In this document: positions 1 to 6,388 of the stretch, piece after piece
Numbering within the stretch: position 1 is the stretch's first letter
Layout: every line of letters begins with the position of its first letter
Assembly (NCBI GenBank): GCA_020633895.1
Contig: JACKCT010000042.1
Coordinates: forward strand, 1 to 9,064
Source: Deltaproteobacteria bacterium
GTDB lineage: Bacteria; Lernaellota; Lernaellaia; JACKCT01
Direction of reading: 5' to 3'
DNA: 9,064 nucleotides
Notes under the pieces: generated by a model
What the model was told of the DNA's origin: nothing
Seen by the model: only the letters and a program-made list of their open reading frames with translations
Databases searched by the model: none
Made by a program: the position numbers and the translations under genes

Positions 1-143
1 ATCACGCGCATGAACGAGTTGGGCTTGGCCTCGGCGATGGCCCGCGCCTCCTTGGCGTTGACCACGTCATAGGGCGGCGAGCAGATTTCGTGGGCCAGAT
101 CGGGCCGGGGCAGATAGCCGACAAACGGCTTGATGAGGGCCAT
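1..143 (-). CDS. DUF1015 family protein, N-terminal fragment
   Basis: The gene begins at ATG 143-141 and runs off the left edge, leaving 47 codons. The peptide starts MALIKPFVGYLPRPDL and continues with EICSPPYDVVNAKEAR and KPNSFMRV. This is the characteristic opening of DUF1015 proteins: an 'I.PF.g..P.p' start, the invariant SPPYDVV box, then N/S-F-hydrophobic-R/H-V. Members are usually about 400 residues, soluble and of undetermined biochemical role. The start is supported by a Shine-Dalgarno GGGAG (149-153 on the complement) five bases upstream. A structured repeat begins only about 20 bp upstream of the start codon, so any private promoter must lie in the repeat or beyond it. Family assignment is confident; function is unknown. 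Confidence 0.85.
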   Translation of the reverse strand, partial: MALIKPFVGYLPRPDLAHEICSPPYDVVNAKEARAIAEAKPNSFMRV

Positions 144-162
144 GGGGTCTCCCAAAAGGCAA

Positions 163-382
163 GTCATTCCGAACGCCGCGAGGAGGATCTCTCGTTCAAC
201 GTTTCGTCCAGGCGGCGAACCTTCAGAGCCGCGACCGTAAGGGAGCGGGTTGCTACGTCGCACTAACCCGCTTGCTGGCCAGCCTTCGCCAAGGCTACGG
301 CCCGGCAAGCTGCGCGCGGCTCTGAAACTTCGAATTCGCTTGCCGCAACGTACGAGAGCGTCGTCACATGACTCAGAATGAC
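163..382. repeat. 220-bp structured intergenic repeat with inverted ends (MITE-like)
   Basis: The ends are imperfect inverted repeats: GTCATTCCGA at 163-172 and TCAGAATGAC at 373-382 (complement GTCATTCTGA). CTCTCGT also recurs a little further in on both sides. Nested inside are a perfect 12-bp inverted repeat TTCAGAGCCGCG (222-233) / CGCGGCTCTGAA (315-326), an 8-bp pair AGCGGGTT (244-251) / AACCCGCT (265-272), and a hairpin AGCCTT-CGCC-AAGGCT (281-296). The core CAGAGCCGCGACCGTAAG at 224 is shared with the repeats at 5154, 6327 and 6463-6526. The 15-mer at 287-301 recurs inverted at 6412-6426. No ORF of its own is convincing. It is probably a non-autonomous interspersed element; whether it is mobile is inference. 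Confidence 0.6.
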
Positions 383-408
383 AAAGTAAAGCGCCGGACA
401 AATCCGGC
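383..408 (-). terminator. Possible intrinsic terminator of the minus-strand pair
   Basis: On the complement a perfect 6-bp stem with a 4-base loop, GCCGGA-TTTG-TCCGGC (408-393), is followed by GCTTTACTTT. It lies about 60 bp past the stop codon of the 218-aa gene. A second hairpin, CGCCCC/GGGGCG (437-442 with 453-458), sits between the stop and this one. The T-rich tail is interrupted, so this may be a weak terminator or only a hairpin. Confidence 0.4.
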
Positions 409-469
409 CGAACAACGGCCCGGAGCATATCCACATCGCCCCGGACTGCCAAGGGGCGTTCGAGGAAAA

Positions 470-1126
470 TCAGGCGCGATGCGTCCAGATGTGATCCGCG
501 GCCCAGACCGACTCGCCGGTGGTGATCTCGCCGGTGGGGGACACGACGCGGCAGGGGATGCTCGTCGGCGGCGGCCAGGCCTCGACCCTTTTGACGCCCA
601 GGCGGCGCAGTTGCTCTTGCGCCTTCGGGTCGATCTGCCCGGCGGTCAGGCGATAGCGATGGCCGTACACCCGCGCCTCGATCGCACAGCGGGGGCTCAG
701 GTCCGCGAGGATTTTCACCCGCGCCAGATCCTCGGCCGTGGGTTCCTGGGGCAACAGGGCGTAGACAATGGTGAAGTGATAGGCGATGACCGGCGCGCCC
801 ATGGCGTTGAACACGTCGGGCGGCGTCGCCAGCACGCACGCCGCGCCCCCCTGACGCAGTCGCTCGGCGGCGTCGAAGATATCCGGCCAAGCAGTGGGCA
901 TCGGTCCGACGAAGACCACCAGCCCCACCTGCTCGTCGGCAAGCTGCTCGGCGATCTCCATGCCCCGCTCGCGCAGGAGCACGTCATCGGGCGCTTCGAA
1001 GTCGTAAAACGACGTGTCCTCGCCCGGATTGGCCACCTGCCAGACAACGACCTTGGACGCGTCGCCGCCCTTGACCCGTCGTCGGGCCCGCAGGCGGTGC
1101 GTAAGGGTGGCGGGGGGGACGTTCAT
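470..1126 (-). CDS. Uncharacterised 218-aa protein downstream of PseG-like gene
   Basis: I do not recognise the family. The reading frame is open further upstream, but the start at ATG 1126-1124 is preferred: upstream codons overlap the preceding gene, and GGAG lies about 9 bases before this ATG. The gap to the preceding stop is 16 bp, so the two genes are almost certainly co-transcribed and probably translationally coupled. The protein has no signal peptide or membrane segment. It alternates short hydrophobic strands (KVVVWQVA at 25-32, VGLVVFVG at 67-74, ACVLATP at 96-102, VIAYHFTIVYALL at 113-125) with helices, which suggests a compact alpha/beta fold. The N-terminus is basic (RLRARRRVKGG). 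Possible functional residues include NPGEDTSFYDFE (33-44) and a C-terminal block with W184, C192, W208 and W214. A role alongside the nucleotide-sugar-hydrolase-like neighbour is inferred from position only. Confidence 0.75.
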   Translation of the reverse strand: MNVPPATLTHRLRARRRVKGGDASKVVVWQVANPGEDTSFYDFEAPDDVLLRERGMEIAEQLADEQVGLVVFVGPMPTAWPDIFDAAERLRQGGAACVLATPPDVFNAMGAPVIAYHFTIVYALLPQEPTAEDLARVKILADLSPRCAIEARVYGHRYRLTAGQIDPKAQEQLRRLGVKRVEAWPPPTSIPCRVVSPTGEITTGESVWAADHIWTHRA

Positions 1127-1142
1127 GACGACGCGCTCCGCC

Positions 1143-2189
1143 TCATCGGCCGGGCCGTTCCTCCGGCAGCGCCAACGAGATGAGCCCGTCCTTGATAAGT
1201 TTTTCCAACACGCGCCGCGCGCCTTTGGCGTCCACCTGCGCCCGAGCGGTTTGGGCATAGGCTTCGCGCAGGCGACGTTTGTCGATCAGGAGATGCATCT
1301 GGGCGATGAGGCCGTCGTCGCTGACCGTCTCGGACAACCCGATGCGGTGCCCAAGGCCCGTGAGCGCCAGCGCCGCCGCGCCCTCGTCGGCGTGCGTCGT
1401 GTCGGTCAGATAAGCCCCGGCCACGCCCAGGCACGCGTACTCCAGCGCCGTCATCCCGCCCGGACACACGCCCAGGCTCGCCTCCACAAACACCTCGCCG
1501 ATGTTCTCCGGGTCGACGACGAGGTTGGTGGGAACGTTCATCGATTCGACCTGCTCGCGCACGGCGTCAAAATGCGTCATGTCTTCGGAAGCGATCACGT
1601 CCACATGGAAATTTCCCGCGACGTGATTGAGCGCCGCCAGCACGCGTCCGGTCAGATTCGCCTCGTCCGGCGGAGGAAAACACACCGCCACCCGGAATTG
1701 GTCCCAGGGCGTCGGTTCCTCCGGCCGGGCCGACGCCACGTCCGGCCGAATCGGCGCAAATCGCGGCCCGAGCATCAGGCGGACATTGCGCGGCGCGTCC
1801 ACCATGCGGGAAGGGGCGTCGGCGTTGGGATTGAGTACGGCGGAGACGGAGAGGTAGCCGTGGGGATCGTCGGTGACATACAACACCGGCGTGGGGTCGA
1901 TCAACGCAAACACGCGCGCCAGCTCCAACGACGGAATCGGCGCGTCCACGACCAGCAGATCCGCGCCGGAACAAAGGGAGACGAGTTGGTCCTGGTGCTT
2001 CTTTCCCGAGGGCGCCGCCAACGTCTCGTGGGCAATGCCGAAGTTGTCGAGCATCGCCCCGCCGCCGCCGGTCAGCGCCACCGTCACTTGCGCCTGGGCC
2101 GCCCGCAGCTCCCACGCCAGCGCCGCCGTTCGGGACAACCGCCCCCAACCCAACGCGTCCCCGGCCTCCACGCGAAAAACCACCTTCAT
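1143..2189 (-). CDS. PseG/SpsG-like nucleotide-sugar hydrolase or glycosyltransferase-fold protein
   Basis: The 348-aa protein matches the PseG (UDP-2,4-diacetamido-2,4,6-trideoxy-beta-L-altropyranose hydrolase)/SpsG family, which has a GT-B, MurG-like fold. Landmarks in order are: MKVVFRVEAGDALGWGRLSR (1-20), the N-terminal nucleotide-sugar strand and glycine loop; VDAP (81-84); YVTDDPHG (104-111) then VLNPNADAP (118-126), equal to the family's DD...NPN segment; LMLGPRFAPIRP (138-149), equal to 'LlGp.YalLR'; and ASLGVCPGGMTALEYACLGV (237-256), equal to the C-terminal 'ad.aig.gG.t..E...lg.P' nucleotide-binding region. PseG uses His in GxGHxxR near residue 17; here the segment is GWGRLSR with Arg17, so canonical hydrolysis is doubtful. 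The start is fixed by an in-frame TGA five codons upstream. No other pseudaminic-acid genes are present. It is the first gene of a two-gene minus-strand unit and is predicted to be cytoplasmic. Confidence 0.75.
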   Translation of the reverse strand: MKVVFRVEAGDALGWGRLSRTAALAWELRAAQAQVTVALTGGGGAMLDNFGIAHETLAAPSGKKHQDQLVSLCSGADLLVVDAPIPSLELARVFALIDPTPVLYVTDDPHGYLSVSAVLNPNADAPSRMVDAPRNVRLMLGPRFAPIRPDVASARPEEPTPWDQFRVAVCFPPPDEANLTGRVLAALNHVAGNFHVDVIASEDMTHFDAVREQVESMNVPTNLVVDPENIGEVFVEASLGVCPGGMTALEYACLGVAGAYLTDTTHADEGAAALALTGLGHRIGLSETVSDDGLIAQMHLLIDKRRLREAYAQTARAQVDAKGARRVLEKLIKDGLISLALPEERPGR

Positions 2190-2511
2190 AGCGCCGCATC
2201 GTCATGCCTGAACACCATTCCGTCAAGCCGGCCGCGCCGCGTCGTCGCGGCGGACGGGGAGATACTTTGTACCTCTGACGCCGGCGCGTGATTGTAAGAA
2301 CCACGGCGGGACGTCGCTTCGCTCCAAACACTTCCGAGCCGCGACAAATCCGGGTGCCACACGTTCGCGACGCTGAAGGCGGAGAGAAGGTGTGCATTTC
2401 CCGGATCGTGAACCGGCGACGATCACCCCATTCACATGCGCCCTTGCCCCTCCGCACCGTTTCCGCGTATTACCGACGCGCCCCGTGCCGCAACACGCCG
2501 AGGAACGACGC
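2190..2511. other. Divergent intergenic region (322 bp)
   Basis: This stretch separates the minus-strand PseG-like gene from the plus-strand SGNH gene, so it should hold promoters for both. It contains a perfect 7-bp stem CGCCGCG-TCGT-CGCGGCG at 2235-2252 and a 44-bp hairpin repeat at 2351-2394. On the complement, TACAAT (2296-2291) is a fair -10 hexamer for the PseG-like gene, but I see no good -35 at 17-18 bp. No convincing coding sequence lies here. Open frames through it continue into genes without their own start signals. Confidence 0.6.
2351..2394 (+). repeat. 44-bp hairpin repeat, copy A
   Basis: It starts CGGGTGCCACAC and ends GAAGGTGTG. The arms CACACGTTC (2358-2366) and GAAGGTGTG (2386-2394) pair with one mismatch. 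An equally long copy with the same ends lies at 5066-5109. The left copy is about 120 bp upstream of the SGNH gene start. Function unknown: it could be an interspersed palindromic element or a transcript-end structure. Confidence 0.6.
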
Positions 2512-3486
2512 ATGGCCCTCGTCCGATACTGGCGCCGAAAATACGCCTTTCGCCTGGCGGCCCTGCTGGTCAGCGTAGTCCTGACCTTCGCGATCATCGA
2601 AATCGCCTTGCGCCTCCTGGGGATGATGTACGACAGCCGCATCTATCGCGCCGCCCAGGCCCCCACCGACGCGACGCATTTTGTCCTCGCCGTGGGCGAT
2701 AGCCACACCTACGGCGTCGGCGCAAAATCCGGCCTGGACTACCCCTCCCAGTTGCAGGCCCTTCTCAATGATCAGCGCCCCTGCGACCGCTATCGTGTCG
2801 TCAATCTGGGGCACGCCGGTTACAACAGCAGCCAGGCCGTCAACGATGCCCTGGCTTATATGGACGAAAACCGGTCTCCTCCGGAAATCATCATCTTCAA
2901 CGCCGGGCGCAACAACGACCACAACTTCACCGACGCGCGCATCATCCCCGAGGAACATCGCTTTCGCGGCGTTCGCGGCGTTTTGCGCCATCTGTTGTCC
3001 GAAAGCCGCGCCCATCGTTTCGGCCAGATCACCGTCTCGCGCCTCAAATCCCTGCTGGAAACCAAATTGGACGGCGATCAATGGCCGAATATGACCATCA
3101 ACGGCTTCGGCGAGCACGAACAGGCGTTCCTGGCCGAGTGGGTCGGGCAGGATCTAGGATTATTGCGTCGCCGATGCGCGAGAGCGGGGGCGAAGCTCGT
3201 TTTGCTCAACTACTATTCGGCAAGCGCGGCCTGGGTGAACGACGCGTTCCGGCGCTTCTCCACGACGCCGGAGACAGCCGTGGTCGACGTCCGGGGCTTC
3301 GGCCGCCCGAAGATCGAAACGCTGGTCTATTTGAAGAAGTACGTCGCTCGCGACGGCCACCCCAATGCCGAAGGCTACGCCGCCATCGCCCGGATGGTTC
3401 ATGACGAATTGGCGCGGCGCGGGTGGATCGCCCCGGCGTCCTGCGAAACGCCCTTGACGCCGCCATCGCCCGCCTCCGCCCCTTGA
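2512..3486 (+). CDS. Membrane-anchored SGNH/GDSL hydrolase
   Basis: The 324-aa protein has a basic N-terminus (MALVRYWRRKYAFR) and one hydrophobic segment at about 15-38, an uncleaved signal anchor with no lipobox. The rest should therefore face the periplasm. SGNH blocks are clear: GDSHTYG (62-68) with nucleophile Ser64; NLGHAGYNS (98-106) giving the block II glycine; NAGRNND (130-136) with Asn135 as the oxyanion-hole Asn; and DGHPNAEGY (281-289) with Asp281 and His283 completing the triad. All catalytic residues are intact. Members of this superfamily deacetylate or deacylate polysaccharides, peptidoglycan or small esters; the substrate is not readable here. A start 40 codons upstream is possible, but ATG 2512 has AGGAA six bases before it and begins the signal anchor. 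The C-terminus is Pro-rich. The lipoprotein gene follows after 80 bp, likely in the same operon. Confidence 0.85.
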   Translation: MALVRYWRRKYAFRLAALLVSVVLTFAIIEIALRLLGMMYDSRIYRAAQAPTDATHFVLAVGDSHTYGVGAKSGLDYPSQLQALLNDQRPCDRYRVVNLGHAGYNSSQAVNDALAYMDENRSPPEIIIFNAGRNNDHNFTDARIIPEEHRFRGVRGVLRHLLSESRAHRFGQITVSRLKSLLETKLDGDQWPNMTINGFGEHEQAFLAEWVGQDLGLLRRRCARAGAKLVLLNYYSASAAWVNDAFRRFSTTPETAVVDVRGFGRPKIETLVYLKKYVARDGHPNAEGYAAIARMVHDELARRGWIAPASCETPLTPPSPASAP

Positions 3487-3566
3487 TCCGCCCGACGCGG
3501 GGGTTTAAGAGGGATTTTTCGTTGTGCGTCCGGTCTTGGCGGACCGGCGCGAAGGAGCCTGACCCG

Positions 3567-5036
3567 ATGACACGCCCCCTGCGCCCGGCGCTGTTGGTTT
3601 TGCTGACGTTGACGCTCGCCTTTGCCGGCTGCGGCCAAAACGGCGCCTCCAACGACACCGGCAAATCCGCGGCCGACACCGTCCCCGACGGCATCCCCTC
3701 CTACGAGGAACCCAAGGACGCCAAGGAAGTCACGCTGCTGCTCAACGAGGATCGCTGGGGCGAGGTCGCGCCCTGCGGATGCAAAAAACGCCCCGCCGGA
3801 GGCCTGCCGCGCCTGGCGACGGTGATCGAGAAATACAAAGCGTCCGACGGCGCGATCGTCGTCGAAGTCGGCGACAGCCTCTATCCGCCCCTGGTTCACC
3901 AGCGCGAAACCTCCGAGCGCATGGACGCCCGGGCCGAGTTCATCATGGACGCCCTCCCGGCGATGGGCCTGGACGTCTACGTCCCCGGCGGCGCGGATAT
4001 GGAGATCGGCCTGGACAAACTGCTGACCTGGCGCGACGAAAAAAAGGTGCCCATGGTCGCCGCCAACATCAACGACGCGAGCACGCAACAGCCGCTTTTT
4101 GACGCCTACAAGATCTTTGAGCACGACGGCGTGAAGGTGGCCCTCATCGGCGTCGCCGGGCCCACGTCCTATGCCGCCGCCCGCGCCAACGCCGACTACC
4201 AACCCAAGCTTCGCGAGCAAGCCCGCCGCCGGGCCGCCAAGGGCGGCGGGTCGAGATTGCTGGCGCGACTGCGGGACGATTGGAGCGCCGCGGCGAACAA
4301 GGGCGATAGCGAAGCGCAGAAACACCTCGTGCAAAAGATGATGGGCGAGGCCGACTTCGGCGGCCGCGAAGGCAACAAGCCCGCCAAGGACGAGGAACTG
4401 CCCGCCGAGGACGCCTACACCGGACGTCGGTTCCGCATCGTCGATCCCGTCGTGAGCGTCAACCGGGTCATCGACGAAATCGGCGGCAAGGCGGACATCC
4501 TGATCGCCGTGGCCAATGTGGACGACGCCGAAATGGAGGCGCTGCGCACCAAGGCCCCCCGACTGCATTTCATTGTGGACGGCTATCGCGATGCCTACGG
4601 CGGCGCGGCGGGCATTGAGCGCTCCGAACGCCCCCATCCGCTGACCGTGGGCAACAAGGGCAAGTACGTCGGCCTGGTGAAGATCCGCGTCGTGGACGGC
4701 GACACGAAAGATTTTGTCGACATGGGCGCGCGCATCCGGGCGGTGGAATCCCTCAAGCGCCTGGACCGGGCGTGGGATCGCTTGGTGCAGCGGGCCGACG
4801 GCGAGGATCCGCTGGTGCATTACGAGAAGGACAGCCGCTATTACCGCCGCGCCGCCGCCCTCAAGCGACGCATCGACGAGCTGACGGCCAAGGCGTCCTA
4901 CTCCCCCGAAGGCAACAGCTATTTCGAGGTCGAACAGATCATGCTCGACAAAGCCTACCCCGCGGACCCGGCTCTCGAAGCCCGGATGCATCAGGTGGAA
5001 GGCACCGAGGCGGAAGGGGCGAAGGGGACGTCGTAG
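3567..5036 (+). CDS. Lipoprotein with degenerate metallophosphatase/5'-nucleotidase-like domain (PCGC type)
   Basis: The 489-aa product has a lipoprotein signal ending LAFAGC (Cys22), so it is lipid-anchored in the envelope. From about residue 54 it follows the UshA-like metallophosphatase plan: a first strand VTLLLNEDRWGE (55-66), PCGCKKRPAGGLPRLA (69-84), VVEVGDSLYPP (98-108), GGADMEIGLDKLL (141-153), VPMVAANIND (161-170), GVKVALIGVAGP (188-199), KADILIAVANVDD (308-320), LHFIVDGY (333-340) and NKGKYVGLVKI (363-373). The histidines of the canonical D-x-H, GNH[ED], GH and GHxH motifs are all replaced, so metal-dependent phosphatase activity is unlikely. The PCGC pair typical of a lipoprotein subgroup of this family is kept and could bind a metal or heme or form a disulfide. 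A Lys/Arg-rich insert fills about 205-290. ATG 3567 has GAAGGAG nine bases upstream. A small hairpin CCGGTC/GACCGG (3530-3547) precedes the ribosome site. The gene follows the SGNH hydrolase in the same direction. Confidence 0.8.
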   Translation: MTRPLRPALLVLLTLTLAFAGCGQNGASNDTGKSAADTVPDGIPSYEEPKDAKEVTLLLNEDRWGEVAPCGCKKRPAGGLPRLATVIEKYKASDGAIVVEVGDSLYPPLVHQRETSERMDARAEFIMDALPAMGLDVYVPGGADMEIGLDKLLTWRDEKKVPMVAANINDASTQQPLFDAYKIFEHDGVKVALIGVAGPTSYAAARANADYQPKLREQARRRAAKGGGSRLLARLRDDWSAAANKGDSEAQKHLVQKMMGEADFGGREGNKPAKDEELPAEDAYTGRRFRIVDPVVSVNRVIDEIGGKADILIAVANVDDAEMEALRTKAPRLHFIVDGYRDAYGGAAGIERSERPHPLTVGNKGKYVGLVKIRVVDGDTKDFVDMGARIRAVESLKRLDRAWDRLVQRADGEDPLVHYEKDSRYYRRAAALKRRIDELTAKASYSPEGNSYFEVEQIMLDKAYPADPALEARMHQVEGTEAEGAKGTS

Positions 5037-5065
5037 GAGTGGCGACGATGCAGTCGATATATTCG

Positions 5066-5109
5066 CGGGTGCCACACTTTCACGAGAACAAGGTTCGAGG
5101 GAAGGTGTG
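5066..5109 (+). repeat. 44-bp hairpin repeat, copy B
   Basis: It is the same length as copy A, with identical first 12 and last 8 bases; the middle has diverged. Arms CACACTTTC (5074-5082) and GAAGGTGTG (5101-5109) pair over 9 bp with one G-T wobble, and an inner GAAC/GTTC pairing extends the hairpin. It starts 30 bp past the lipoprotein stop codon and is followed by AATAATTGAAT. It may help end or stabilise the SGNH-lipoprotein transcript, but it lacks a T-run. Confidence 0.6.
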
Positions 5110-5153
5110 AATAATTGAATCTGTGTCTGCTGTTCGTTAGCGATCAGCCGAAA

Positions 5154-5243
5154 CAGAGCCGCGAACTGTAGTGAGCGGTTGGCGACGTCCTAGCAAAAGT
5201 CGTTCGTTGTTTGTCGCATCGGAACGCTCGACGACCCCTCACT
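5154..5243 (+). repeat. Palindromic intergenic repeat, left copy overlapping the peptidase stop codon
   Basis: Bases 5154-5240 match the complement of 6440-6526 over 87 bp without gaps, with about 10 mismatches by my count. The 5' part CAGAGCCGC...GAGCGGTT (5154-5180) can form a hairpin. The 3' end GACCCCTCACT (5233-5243) matches the complement of the repeat at 6327, so the repeat family extends at least to 5243. The peptidase stop codon (5241-5239) lies inside it. Confidence 0.7.
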
Positions 5244-6213
5244 CCAACATCGAAACATCCGGAATCAAGCCGAATCCGTCGGCATGGCGGACCGCGTCGG
5301 CGATAGCTTCGGCGACGGCCTCGGCGGCCAAATGCCCGGCCGCATTCTCCAGACGCATGTCGCCGGACGCCGGCAATTCCCCCGTCGCCAAGGCAAACAA
5401 CGCGTCCCCGTCGAACACGCAGTGCGCCGGGCTGATCGCGTGGGCCATGCCCGCTGTCGCCATCGACGCCACTCGAGCCAGCGCCGGTTTATCGAACGAG
5501 GCGTTGGTCGCGACGATAACGAGCGTCGTGTTTTCCATCGGCGTCGGCGGCCCGCCCAGTGTCTCCCGACCCAATTTGTCGCGAGCGTGATACAGGCGCG
5601 TCGGCGCCTCCGGATCCCGCGCCCCGGCGATCAGGCGGCCGTCCGCGTAGATGTCGCCGTAGGCGTTGACCACCGCCAGCGCCCCGACCACCAGGCCCTC
5701 GCATCCGATCCGCGACGCCGTGCCCTGGCCGCCTTTCATCAGAAACTGCGGGCCCAGAATCTTGCCGACCGTCGCTCCGCAACCGGCGCCCGCGCTGCCT
5801 CGCGCCACATCGCGACTTGCCGCCGCGCAAGCCGCGTACGCCATTTCCGGGTCCGGCCAGCGTTCCTCGCCCTCGCCGAGCAGGATGTCGAAAATCACCG
5901 CCGTGGGCACCGTCGGCACCACCTCGCCCCGCACCGGATGGCCCACGCCCCGCTCGCGCAGGTAGCGCATGACGCCCGACGACGCCCCCAGCCCGTAAGC
6001 CGATCCGCCCGTCAGGCACACCGCCTGGGCCCGGTCGACCAGATGCTCCAACCGGGCCGCATCCCCCTGACGCAGCGAGGTGGCCGGACCCGGTGTCTTC
6101 AGCGCGAGCGTCGCGCCGCCTTCACACAGCACGACCGTCACGCCGGTCATCTTGCGCTTGTCCTCGGTTGAACCGACGAGGATGCCGGAAACATCGGTGA
6201 TCTGGCCGGGCAT
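5239..6213 (-). CDS. P1 family peptidase (DmpA/NylC-like Ntn aminopeptidase or amidohydrolase)
   Basis: The 324-aa protein belongs to the P1/S58 family (DmpA, BapA, NylC), which are Ntn-type enzymes made as one chain that cuts itself into two subunits. Family segments visible are ITDVSGILVGSTED near the start, LTGGSAYGLGASSGVMRYL (67-85), GSAGAGCGATVGK (139-151), VNAYGDI (182-188) and the C-terminal VFDGDALFAL (266-275). The predicted cleavage is in PMENTTLVIVATNAS between Asn228 and Thr229, which makes Thr the nucleophile as in NylC rather than Ser as in DmpA. An ATG 18 bp upstream is in frame but has no ribosome site; ATG 6213 has AAAGGA seven bases before it and gives the usual family N-terminus. 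There is no signal peptide, so it is likely cytoplasmic. Substrates may be N-terminal or beta-amino-acid peptides or amides and are not predictable. It is transcribed alone, between inverted copies of a palindromic repeat. Confidence 0.9.
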   Translation of the reverse strand: MPGQITDVSGILVGSTEDKRKMTGVTVVLCEGGATLALKTPGPATSLRQGDAARLEHLVDRAQAVCLTGGSAYGLGASSGVMRYLRERGVGHPVRGEVVPTVPTAVIFDILLGEGEERWPDPEMAYAACAAASRDVARGSAGAGCGATVGKILGPQFLMKGGQGTASRIGCEGLVVGALAVVNAYGDIYADGRLIAGARDPEAPTRLYHARDKLGRETLGGPPTPMENTTLVIVATNASFDKPALARVASMATAGMAHAISPAHCVFDGDALFALATGELPASGDMRLENAAGHLAAEAVAEAIADAVRHADGFGLIPDVSMLE

Positions 6214-6326
6214 GGGGCGTCCTTTGGTCATGAAAAACGGAGGTCGGGATTTTGGGGGAAAGATCGGGCGTTGTCATCCCGCGCGAATCGAGATTGCGAT
6301 TGCGTCCGTCGGACAGCCGTGCCCGT

Positions 6327-6353
6327 CAGAGCCCCGAACCGTAGTGAGGGGTC
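6327..6353 (+). repeat. Palindromic repeat unit with CCCC/GGGG stem
   Basis: This unit, CAGAGCCCCGAACCGTAGTG followed by AGGGGTC, has the form of the units at 224 and 5154. Its stem is CCCC/GGGG where the others have CCGC/GCGG. Both sides of the stem have changed together. Confidence 0.6.
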
Positions 6354-6388
6354 AAACTCGAACGTTGCTCGAAATGCGTCCGAGAAAA

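Noticed and set aside
163-382. Possible riboswitch or other structured leader upstream of DUF1015
   Set aside because: The strong pairings are shared with repeats elsewhere in the window in both orientations, so a repeat element explains them better than a gene-specific leader.
1014-2291. 425-codon plus-strand open frame opposite the PseG-like gene
   Set aside because: Its translation is Arg/Gln/His-rich with no family motif, while the minus strand shows PseG landmarks along its whole length.
3487-3525. Terminator between the SGNH and lipoprotein genes (CCCG-ACG-CGGG then GTTTAAGAGGGATTTTT)
   Set aside because: The stem is only 4 bp and the T-run is 13 bases away, so it is too weak to split the likely operon.
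3399-5075. Long antisense open frame (558 codons) opposite the lipoprotein gene
   Set aside because: It mirrors a GC-rich gene. The plus strand has a lipobox, a good ribosome site and recognisable family motifs; the antisense product is Gly/Ala/Arg/Val-rich with none.
5088-5100. AGGTTCGAGG resembling a tRNA T-loop
   Set aside because: No acceptor, D or anticodon arm can be fitted around it; it is the middle of the 44-bp hairpin repeat.
5284-6171. 295-codon plus-strand open frame opposite the peptidase gene
   Set aside because: It is Arg/His-rich without motifs, and the minus strand is a clear P1 peptidase.
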